A stretch of 5,073 nt of DNA from NCBI GenBank assembly GCA_948766235.1, contig CAQCFX010000023.1, positions 21,945-27,017 of the forward strand, given 5' to 3'. The notes under the pieces are model-generated. The model searched no databases. It had not been told where the DNA came from and saw nothing but the letters and a program-made list of their open reading frames with translations. The stretch's first letter is position 1. Every line of letters begins with the position of its first letter. The translations under genes and the position numbers were made by a program. Positions 1 through 4,737 of the stretch are shown here, one piece after another. This stretch comes from an uncultured Oscillospiraceae bacterium. GTDB taxonomy: Bacteria; Bacillota; Clostridia; Oscillospirales; Oscillospiraceae.

Positions 1-44
1 CCCAACGCGAGCGTGACAGCGTCGTCGCACTCCCTGCGGGGGCA

Positions 45-70
45 TTCCTTTCTGCTTGTGCAGAAAGGAA
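45..70. repeat. Perfect 11-bp inverted repeat (hairpin)
   Basis: TTCCTTTCTGC (45-55) and GCAGAAAGGAA (60-70) are exact reverse complements separated by the loop TTGT. No T-run follows on the + strand (the next bases are CCAAAG), so it is not a typical rho-independent terminator. A stem this perfect in a non-coding stretch suggests a structured RNA element or the core of a palindromic repeat. Confidence 0.75.
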
Positions 71-322
71 CCAAAGACACACTCAGGGGGCGGCCCGCCG
101 GTTCGACTTCGGGGGCCAAAGGCGCCCCCTCGCTCACAGGTCGGCCCTCCCCCCAAGACCCCCCGTTTACGGGGGAGCCCGATACGGGGGCGGACCAATA
201 CCCTTCCGGCGCGCGCGGCCTTCGACGCAGGTGCTCCGATTGGTGCTGCCGCCGGTATGCAGTCACTGAATGGCGTGCGTTGATTGTTTCTGCGCCTGAG
301 AAGAAGCCCCCCACAGAGAAAG

Positions 323-328
323 AAAGGA
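323..328 (+). promoter_or_regulatory. Ribosome binding site of the HlyD-like gene
   Basis: AAAGGA lies seven bases before the ATG at 336. It fixes the start of the HlyD-like gene and rules out the overlapping upstream frame as the translated one. Confidence 0.75.
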
Positions 329-335
329 CTCCCCT

Positions 336-1598
336 ATGAAAGACAGCACCATTGCCACCAAAGTGATGATCGCCATTTTGTGCCTGGGCGTGGCGGTATA
401 CCTGGGCGTCTACCTGGCCCGCGGCTGGGACGAGCCCTTGGTCACCACCCACGCCTACTCCTATTCTCAGGACCTGGGCGACGAGGCCACAGGAATTCTC
501 ATCCGCCAGGAAACCGTTCTGTCCGGCTCCGGCGGCAGCCATGTGGACCATGTGCTGTCTGAAGGGGAGAAGGCCGCCGCCGGTCAGACGGTGGCCCTGC
601 TGTACAACGACCCCTCCGCCCTCACCACCCGGCAGTCTATCCGCATCCTAAACGCTGAGATTGACCAGCTCAACTACGCCCTATCCTCCGGCACCCAGAA
701 TACCGACGCCTCCCGGCTGGACGCCCAGGTGCTCGCCTCCATGGTCTCCCTGCGCGCGCTTACCGCCCAGGGGGACCTCACCGGCCTGGAGGACTCGGCG
801 CTTAACCTGCGCACCATGGTGTTCAAGCGGGACTACACCTACGGCGACACCGACGCCGCCGGCCAGCTGGGCCAGCTCATCGCCGACAAGCAGGCTCAGC
901 TGAACGAGCTGACCCGCTCCCTCAGCCAGGTGTCCCGGGCGGTCACCGCCCCGGTGGCGGGGGTGTTTTCCGGCTCGGTGGACGGCTGGGAGTACGTCGC
1001 CACCCCGGACATCCTGGACGGCCTCACTGTCCAGGAGCTGTCCGCTCTCCTCGCCCAGCCCGCCGGCGCGGACGCCTCCGCCGTGGGCAAGCTCATCACC
1101 GACTCCACCTGGTATTTCGCCGCCCTGCTGGATGGCACGGACACCGGCCTCCAGGCCGGCCGGTCCTATAACCTGGCCTTCTCCGGGGACTATTACGGCC
1201 AGATACGCATGAAGCTGGAGCGGGTGTCCCTGGAGGACGGGCAGACGCTGGCCGTCTTCTCCTGCCGCTCACACCTGGCCAGCACCACTCTGCTGCGGGT
1301 GCAGACGGTGGACGTAATCACCCGCCAGCTGGAGGGCATCCGCGTCCCCCGAAAGGCGCTGCGGGTCGTCACCGAGTCCGTCACCGCCGAGGACGGCTCC
1401 ACCAGTCAGGTCAACCGCTACGGCGTGTTCACCGTGGTCCGCTCCCAGGCGGAGTGGCAGGAGGTGGACGTGCTGTACACCGACGACAATTTCTACCTGG
1501 TCCGCCCGGTGGATGAGACCTCCTCCACCCGGCTGCGCTCCGGGGACGAGGTCATCCTCAATTCTTCTGATATTTACGACGGCAAGGTAGTGCGCTAA
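336..1598 (+). CDS. HlyD-like membrane-fusion/periplasmic-adaptor family protein, membrane anchored
   Basis: The product is 420 residues. It has a short N-terminal tail and a single hydrophobic helix at about residues 10-28, which should anchor it in the membrane with the rest outside. A first lipoyl/barrel-sandwich half is seen at about 50-93 (HVDHVLSEGEKAAAGQ at 69-84), followed by a mostly helical stretch at about 96-200 and the returning half-motif VTAPVAGVFSG at 203-213. After that comes a beta-rich C-terminal part containing IRVPRKAL at 335-342. This order of lipoyl half, helical hairpin, lipoyl half and beta-barrel is that of HlyD/AcrA-type adaptor proteins. The start at 336 has a good ribosome site. 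No ABC ATPase, permease or RND pump is adjacent. Instead it precedes yggS-sepF-divIVA, an arrangement I recall from other Clostridia. A role in the cell envelope near the division machinery is inference; export adaptor is the family default. Confidence 0.85.
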   Translation: MKDSTIATKVMIAILCLGVAVYLGVYLARGWDEPLVTTHAYSYSQDLGDEATGILIRQETVLSGSGGSHVDHVLSEGEKAAAGQTVALLYNDPSALTTRQSIRILNAEIDQLNYALSSGTQNTDASRLDAQVLASMVSLRALTAQGDLTGLEDSALNLRTMVFKRDYTYGDTDAAGQLGQLIADKQAQLNELTRSLSQVSRAVTAPVAGVFSGSVDGWEYVATPDILDGLTVQELSALLAQPAGADASAVGKLITDSTWYFAALLDGTDTGLQAGRSYNLAFSGDYYGQIRMKLERVSLEDGQTLAVFSCRSHLASTTLLRVQTVDVITRQLEGIRVPRKALRVVTESVTAEDGSTSQVNRYGVFTVVRSQAEWQEVDVLYTDDNFYLVRPVDETSSTRLRSGDEVILNSSDIYDGKVVR

Positions 1599-1657
1599 GT
1601 AATGCGCTGAGCCGTTGTGAGCAGCGCGGATGGAGCGAAACACCAAATAACCGGGGC

Positions 1658-1688
1658 CCCCGTAAAGCCGTCCTTTGGCTTTGTGGGG
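1658..1688. repeat. 12-bp hairpin with two wobble pairs
   Basis: Bases 1658-1669 (CCCCGTAAAGCC) pair with 1677-1688 (GGCTTTGTGGGG) through 12 positions, including one G-U and one U-G pair, across a 7-base loop. Wobble pairs that keep the stem suggest structure in RNA rather than a DNA palindrome. No T-run follows, so it is not scored as a terminator. Confidence 0.65.
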
Positions 1689-1714
1689 AGAGGAGAAGCA
1701 AGGGAGCGAGCGCA

Positions 1715-1735
1715 GTTTTCGCCAAAGGCGGAAAC
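1715..1735. repeat. 9-bp hairpin with one wobble pair
   Basis: GTTTTCGCC (1715-1723) pairs with GGCGGAAAC (1727-1735) across an AAA loop, with a single U-G pair. It is the second stable stem of the non-coding segment ahead of yggS. Its last base begins the CGAAGC repeat that can pair with 1753-1758. Confidence 0.6.
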
Positions 1736-1814
1736 GAAGCTGAGCGGACTTTGCTTCGACGAAAGCCGCGCGTCGCGAACAGGCGAAGCGTAGCAACAAC
1801 TGAAGACCGCTAAT

Positions 1815-1826
1815 GCAGGAGGCTGC
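1815..1826 (+). promoter_or_regulatory. Strong ribosome binding site of yggS, in a small hairpin
   Basis: AGGAGG at 1817-1822 is a full Shine-Dalgarno match and lies 11 bases before the ATG at 1834. An in-frame ATG at 1813 sits upstream of it, so the site argues for 1834 as the true start. GCAG (1815-1818) and CTGC (1823-1826) are complementary, which would place part of the site in a 4-bp stem and the rest in its loop. Such a small stem may have little effect. Confidence 0.65.
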
Positions 1827-1833
1827 TAACCAT

Positions 1834-2547
1834 ATGGACTTGAGAGAAAACATAAAAAAAGTCCGCGCCGGCATCGACGCCGCCGCCCGGGCGGCGGGGC
1901 GCAGCCCTGCGGACGTCACCCTGCTGGCCGCCACCAAAACCCAGAGCTCGGACACCATCCGCGCCGCCATTCGCGCCGGCGTTACCGTGTGCGGGGAAAA
2001 CCGGGTGCAGGAGCTTATGGCCCATCTGGAGGACAACGCCTACGAGGGCGCCCAGGTCCATTTCATCGGCCACCTCCAGACCAACAAGGTGAAGTACGTG
2101 GTGGGCCGGGTTGAGCTGATTCACTCCATCTCCTCGGAAAAGCTGCTGCGCGCCGTGGCCGCCCAGGCGGACAAGCTGGGGCTGGTCCAGGACATCCTGC
2201 TGGAAATCAATCTGGCGGGGGAGGCGTCCAAATCCGGCTTCTCCCCGGACCAGGCCCTGGGCGCCGCCCGGCTGGCATCCGGCCTGGGCGGCGTGCGTCT
2301 GCGGGGGCTGATGTGTATTCCCCCCGCGGCCCACGCACCGGGAGAAAATTTTCCTTATTTTGAAAGTTTACGCCGATTAGCTGTTGACATAAGACGGGAA
2401 ATGATGGATAATAATATAGATATAGGTTTGCTATCCATGGGGATGAGCGGCGATTACTTTGATGCTGTGGCGGCGGGCTCCACCTGCGTACGGGTGGGTT
2501 CGGCGCTGTTTGGCCCCCGCACGCCTATGGCATTCACTCACGATTGA
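1834..2547 (+). CDS. yggS: YggS/YlmE family PLP-binding homeostasis protein
   Basis: The product is 237 residues, normal for the YggS/YlmE/PROSC family. These are fold-III TIM-barrel proteins that bind pyridoxal 5'-phosphate without known enzyme activity and keep vitamin B6 and amino-acid pools balanced in the cytoplasm. Visible motifs, in order: AATKT with the expected PLP lysine K35, GENRVQEL at 54-61, HFIGHLQTNK at 76-85, the segment INLAGEASKSGF, RGLMCIPP, SMGMSGD at 201-207 and the phosphate-loop region VRVGSALFG ending at about 227. I chose the ATG at 1834 because of the AGGAGG ahead of it; an in-frame ATG at 1813 would add seven residues. In Gram-positive bacteria the gene regularly sits next to sepF, as here (16-base gap). 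An oddity is that codons for about residues 170-200 are AT-rich (three ATA, two TTA, one CTA, one AGA), unlike the rest of the gene, and contain a promoter-like sequence. The protein motifs stay intact across it. Confidence 0.95.
   Translation: MDLRENIKKVRAGIDAAARAAGRSPADVTLLAATKTQSSDTIRAAIRAGVTVCGENRVQELMAHLEDNAYEGAQVHFIGHLQTNKVKYVVGRVELIHSISSEKLLRAVAAQADKLGLVQDILLEINLAGEASKSGFSPDQALGAARLASGLGGVRLRGLMCIPPAAHAPGENFPYFESLRRLAVDIRREMMDNNIDIGLLSMGMSGDYFDAVAAGSTCVRVGSALFGPRTPMAFTHD
2384..2412 (+). promoter_or_regulatory. Candidate sigma-A promoter inside yggS, reading toward sepF-divIVA
   Basis: A perfect -35 box TTGACA (2384-2389) is followed after exactly 17 bases by GATAAT (2407-2412), one mismatch from the TATAAT consensus. 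It lies in an island of about one-third GC (29 of 90 bases at 2341-2430) within a gene that is otherwise strongly GC-rich. AT-rich sequence including AAAATTTT (2345-2352) lies upstream. Transcription would begin near 2419, giving a leader of about 145 bases before sepF. A chance match in a coding region is possible, but both the boxes and the base composition favour a real promoter. Confidence 0.65.
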
Positions 2548-2553
2548 AGGGAG
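2547..2553 (+). promoter_or_regulatory. Ribosome binding site of sepF, overlapping the yggS stop codon
   Basis: AAGGGAG begins on the last base of the yggS TGA and lies ten bases before the sepF ATG at 2564. The overlap suggests that ribosomes finishing yggS could help initiation at sepF. Confidence 0.6.
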
Positions 2554-2563
2554 ACCCGTCAGT

Positions 2564-3004
2564 ATGAGCTTTTTCGATGAACTCAAGCGCCTTGCCCGCC
2601 CCTATGAGGATGAGGACGACGATGTTTATGAGGAGGATTTCGCCCCGGTGAACTCCGTCAAGGAGCCGCCCGTTCGGGAGCGGGACGTTGAGCGCCGCAG
2701 CAATAAGGTGGTCAATATCCACACCACCACCCAGCTTCAGGTGGTGCTGTTCAGCCCCAGCAAGTTTGAAAACGCCTCTGAAATCGCCGACCATCTCCGG
2801 GACAAGCGCACCGTGGTGCTTAACCTGGAGCAGACCGATAAGAACGTGGCCCGCCGCCTCATCGACTTTTTGTCCGGCGTGGCCTACGCCAACGAGGGCA
2901 CCATCAAAAAGGTGGCCCTGTCTACCTACATCATCACGCCCTACAACGTGGAAATTCTGGGCGACCTCATCGACAACCTGGAAAACAACGGCCTGTATTT
3001 CTGA
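2564..3004 (+). CDS. sepF: Cell division protein SepF (YlmF), FtsZ membrane anchor
   Basis: The product is 146 residues, close to B. subtilis SepF (about 150). SepF binds the FtsZ C-terminal tail, assembles into rings or arcs and tethers the Z-ring to the membrane. The N-terminal MSFFDELKRLARP (1-13) can form the amphipathic membrane-binding helix. A very acidic linker (about 14-26) and a charged linker follow. The SepF core starts near residue 48 with KVVNIH and continues through IADHLRDKRTVVLNL (74-88), ARRLIDFLSG (96-105), AYANEG and ITPYNVEI (124-131), all hallmarks of the family. The ATG at 2564 has a ribosome site overlapping the yggS stop and gives the expected N-terminal helix; longer upstream starts would overlap yggS. 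divIVA follows after 20 bases, so the two are probably co-transcribed, from the whole cluster and perhaps from the promoter inside yggS. Confidence 0.96.
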   Translation: MSFFDELKRLARPYEDEDDDVYEEDFAPVNSVKEPPVRERDVERRSNKVVNIHTTTQLQVVLFSPSKFENASEIADHLRDKRTVVLNLEQTDKNVARRLIDFLSGVAYANEGTIKKVALSTYIITPYNVEILGDLIDNLENNGLYF

Positions 3005-3007
3005 CAC

Positions 3008-3015
3008 GGGAGGGG
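3008..3015 (+). promoter_or_regulatory. Ribosome binding site of divIVA
   Basis: GGGAGGGG lies nine bases before the ATG at 3025 and twelve before the next in-frame ATG at 3028, which favours 3025 as the start. Confidence 0.65.
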
Positions 3016-3024
3016 ACGTAAGCT

Positions 3025-3750
3025 ATGATGACTCCGCAGGAGGTTGCCAGCCACGCTTTCGCCAAGGCCACCCTGGGCGGCTATAACCTGGCCCAGGTGG
3101 ACGAGTTTTTGGACGCGCTCACCGAGGACTACTCCGCCCTTTACAATGAAAACGCCATCTTGAAAAACAAGCTCAAGGTGCTCAGCGAGACGGTGGAGGA
3201 ATACCGGGCCACCGACAACGCCATGCGCAAAACCCTGCTGGCCGCCCAGCAGATGGCGGACGCCATGGTCACCGAGGCCAAGCAGAAGCAGACCGAGCTG
3301 GTGAGCGAGGCGGAGAAGGACGCCCAGCAGCGGGTGAACGAGCTGCAAAAATCCATCGCCGCCGAGGAATACCGCCTGAAGAAGGCCCAGGAGTCCACCG
3401 CGGCCTATGTGCGCAGACTGGCCGAGTTCCACGATAAGGAGATGGACTTCCTGTCCAATCTGGGGGAGCTGGTTCCCCCAGAGCTGATGGAAAAGGACGA
3501 TCCCGCCGTGGATATTGAGGCGGCGGTGGCCGCCCAGGTGCGCCAGGAGGAGGCGGAGCAGCAGCACGCCGCCGCCCAGCAGCAGCGCCCCGCCCCCCGG
3601 CTGGTGGCCGTAGGGCCGGACGACGACGTGCCCCCCATGCCGGACGATATTCCCCTGCCGCCTCAGGCCGATTTGGAGGAGGAGCTGGACCCGGACGCCA
3701 CCCGGCGCTTCTCCGACATTCAGTTCGGCAAAGACTATCGAATCGAGTAA
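3025..3750 (+). CDS. divIVA: DivIVA-domain cell division/polarity protein
   Basis: The product is 241 residues. DivIVA proteins are coiled-coil scaffolds that bind negatively curved membrane at poles and septa and recruit partners for division-site choice, wall growth or sporulation. The N-terminal membrane-binding domain is clear: TPQEVASHAFAKATLGGY (3-20) and QVDEFLDAL (24-32), followed by coiled coil through about residue 145 (LKVLSETVEEY, then many Glu/Lys/Gln heptads). Residues about 165-188 are Ala/Gln/Glu-rich, 189-225 are Pro- and Asp-rich and probably disordered, and the chain ends in RRFSDIQFGKDYRIE. Compared with B. subtilis DivIVA (KSFRGY), this protein reads KATLGGY: one residue more, and no Phe-Arg pair at the membrane-inserting loop. 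It directly follows sepF without ylmG or ylmH between them, and a terminator lies right after its stop. Confidence 0.95.
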   Translation: MMTPQEVASHAFAKATLGGYNLAQVDEFLDALTEDYSALYNENAILKNKLKVLSETVEEYRATDNAMRKTLLAAQQMADAMVTEAKQKQTELVSEAEKDAQQRVNELQKSIAAEEYRLKKAQESTAAYVRRLAEFHDKEMDFLSNLGELVPPELMEKDDPAVDIEAAVAAQVRQEEAEQQHAAAQQQRPAPRLVAVGPDDDVPPMPDDIPLPPQADLEEELDPDATRRFSDIQFGKDYRIE

Positions 3751-3754
3751 ACAC

Positions 3755-3793
3755 ACGCCGCCCCGAAGCTCATGCTCTGGGGCGGCGTTTTTT
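3755..3793 (+). terminator. Rho-independent terminator after divIVA
   Basis: ACGCCGCCCC (3755-3764) pairs perfectly with GGGGCGGCGT (3779-3788), and the loop contains a further AGC/GCT pairing (3767-3769 with 3774-3776). Six Ts (3788-3793) follow the stem. It starts five bases past the divIVA stop and closes the division gene block. Confidence 0.92.
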
Positions 3794-3803
3794 CGCCCCC
3801 GCA

Positions 3804-3812
3804 GGGGGGGGG
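3804..3812. repeat. Nine-G homopolymer tract
   Basis: Nine consecutive G residues follow CCCCCGCA, making a small C5/G5 hairpin just after the divIVA terminator. The tract lies 28 bases upstream of the -35 box of the next gene. G-runs of this length can change in length by slippage, but I have no evidence that it does so here. Confidence 0.5.
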
Positions 3813-3840
3813 AAGCACAGGACGAACGGGGAATATTCTA

Positions 3841-3869
3841 TTGCATCCAGTGACTGCCTGTGATAAAAT
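3841..3869 (+). promoter_or_regulatory. Sigma-A promoter with extended -10 for the two-helix membrane protein gene
   Basis: TTGCAT (3841-3846) and TAAAAT (3864-3869) are separated by 17 bases, and a TG at 3861-3862 gives an extended -10. Transcription should begin near 3876, about 33 bases before the ATG at 3909. Its place between the divIVA terminator and the next gene makes this an independent transcription unit. Confidence 0.75.
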
Positions 3870-3908
3870 CAGCGTATCAGATTGATGAAAATCAGAAGCC
3901 GAAAGGAT

Positions 3909-4658
3909 ATGACCGCGTTGAGCTACTGCAAATCGCATTTGGACCGAATTAAAAGGATCGGCCGCGTGGGGACTGTGGTGCTGCTGGTGCTGGGCGGCCT
4001 GTTTGCGGCCCTGGGCCTGTTTCTGGTGGTTGCCATTGTGGGCGGCAGGCAGGGCGACGGCGGCACGGTCGCCGCGGCGGCGGTCATGGCGGCGGTGATT
4101 TTACTCATACCGGGCGTGTTGATGCTTGCCATCGGCATTCGGAAATTGCAGACGAGACGCCGTGACAGCGACCCGGAGCAAAGCCGGCTGGCGCGCTCCA
4201 TCCGGCGGCAGCTTCCGGCGGAGCAGGCGGACCTGCCTTTGGACAAGCTCTTTGCCATTGTGGACCAGGACCTGTCCGGCGGGCAGGAATTTGGCAGGGA
4301 TGTCGTCATCGGTCGGGAATGGGTGCTGGCGGGTGACTTGGCCGTACCCATCCGCCGCATCCGGGGTGTTTTCCTACAGATTTCAGCCCATCGCACCCAA
4401 TATACCTATGTAAGCAGCCATATCATCACCGTCTGCGATGATATGCGGGAGTGCGGCACAGCGGCTTTCCTTGCAAAAGGGGACCGGGCGACGCAGTGTT
4501 ACAAGGCGCTGTGTACAGCGGCGCCCTGGGCCATGCGGGGCGGGCTGAAGGAGCAGAGTGAGCTGATGGCCCTCTCTCCAGAGCAGCTTAGCCAGTGGAA
4601 CAGGGAATTGGAGCGCCAGCAGGCACAGGCGGACCAGCCTGCGTCCCCGCCCTCATAA
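3909..4658 (+). CDS. Uncharacterised two-helix membrane protein with cytoplasmic domain
   Basis: The product is 249 residues from the ATG at 3909. A basic N-terminus (KSHLDRIKRIGR) leads into a hydrophobic helix at about 21-45, a short loop (RQGDGG), and a second helix at about 53-77 that ends in a basic stretch (RKLQTRRR). By the positive-inside rule both ends lie in the cytoplasm. The soluble part (about 90-232) includes LDKLFAIVDQDLSGG, VVIGREWVLAG (132-142), VPIRRIRGVFLQ (147-157), HIITVCDDM, and a helix ending in APWAMRGG (205-212). It alternates beta-like strands with a final helix, reminiscent of bacterial PH-like membrane proteins, but I cannot assign a family. The tail is Gln/Pro-rich. 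The start is uncertain: AAAGGA (3902-3907) is too close to 3909 and would better serve a TTG at 3918, while an in-frame ATG at 3885 has no ribosome site. It is a single-gene unit with its own promoter and a terminator behind it. Confidence 0.82.
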   Translation: MTALSYCKSHLDRIKRIGRVGTVVLLVLGGLFAALGLFLVVAIVGGRQGDGGTVAAAAVMAAVILLIPGVLMLAIGIRKLQTRRRDSDPEQSRLARSIRRQLPAEQADLPLDKLFAIVDQDLSGGQEFGRDVVIGREWVLAGDLAVPIRRIRGVFLQISAHRTQYTYVSSHIITVCDDMRECGTAAFLAKGDRATQCYKALCTAAPWAMRGGLKEQSELMALSPEQLSQWNRELERQQAQADQPASPPS

Positions 4659-4683
4659 GGGCTGCAAAAAATTGAAAATTCCG

Positions 4684-4717
4684 AAAAAAGGCGGGGGCCC
4701 TTCGGCCCCCGCCTTTT
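4684..4717. terminator. Bidirectional rho-independent terminator between convergent genes
   Basis: GGCGGGGGCC (4690-4699) pairs perfectly with GGCCCCCGCC (4704-4713) across a CTTC loop. The flanks are six As (4684-4689) and four Ts (4714-4717). Read on the - strand, the A-run becomes a six-T tract, a strong terminator for gap. On the + strand the tract is TTTTG and weaker, but it should still end the membrane protein transcript. Confidence 0.92.
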
Positions 4718-4737
4718 GTGCTCTTAACGGGTTTATC

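Larger units (their letters stand above)
1..335. other. Non-coding, hairpin-rich GC-rich stretch, probable dispersed intergenic repeat
   Basis: No credible gene is seen here. Open frames cross the region, but their translations are rich in Pro, Gly, Arg and Ser without any domain, and one of them overlaps the start of the next gene. What is visible is a run of inverted repeats: a perfect 11-bp stem at 45-70, GGGGGC/GCCCCC at 111-116 and 124-129, and CCCCCG/CGGGGG at 160-165 and 170-175. G and C homopolymer runs are frequent. The stem at 45-70 followed directly by CCAAAG resembles repeat-like sequences I associate with GC-rich gut Clostridia; that is recollection, and only one copy is present here. 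I found no convincing sigma-A promoter for the downstream gene in this stretch. The left edge may cut the element. Confidence 0.5.
1599..1833. other. Structured intergenic segment between the HlyD-like gene and yggS, possible repeat element or leader RNA
   Basis: These 235 bases carry no plausible gene. They hold a chain of inverted repeats: GCGCTG/CAGCGC at 1604-1609 and 1622-1627; a 12-bp stem at 1658-1669/1677-1688; a 9-bp stem at 1715-1723/1727-1735; and CGAAGC/GCTTCG at 1735-1740 and 1753-1758, with another CGAAGC at 1784-1789 that could compete for pairing. None is followed by a T-run, so there is no clear terminator. No good sigma-A promoter is seen. The stretch is unusually long for a gap inside an otherwise tight gene cluster (16 and 20 bases at the later junctions). 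It could be an inserted dispersed repeat or an untranslated leader that affects yggS. Confidence 0.5.

Noticed and set aside
280..308. Possible promoter with TTGATT ahead of the HlyD-like gene
   Set aside because: At 16-18 bases downstream there is no sequence resembling a -10 box.
13..339. 108-residue open frame in the left flank, and a second overlapping frame of 75 residues
   Set aside because: There is no ribosome site, the composition is low-complexity Pro/Gly/Arg, they cross hairpin repeats, and the longer one overlaps the well-supported start at 336.
1658..1688. Possible terminator after the HlyD-like gene
   Set aside because: The stem is good, but the bases after it (AGAGGAG) contain no T-run, so it was kept as a hairpin of unknown role.
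1269..2036. 255-residue open frame on the - strand
   Set aside because: It is antisense to the HlyD-like gene and yggS, whose motifs are clear, and it crosses the structured intergenic segment. It is a by-product of high GC content.
2341..2430. Insertion of foreign low-GC DNA into yggS
   Set aside because: The reading frame, length and family motifs of YggS continue without break, so an inserted element is excluded. A small recombination tract remains possible, but the promoter explains the composition better.
2941..3756. 271-residue - strand frame antisense to divIVA, and other long antisense frames at 3269-3754 and 3405-3638
   Set aside because: The translations are repetitive (Leu/Gly/His- or Pro/Arg-rich) mirror images of the DivIVA coiled coil and tail, without domains or ribosome sites.
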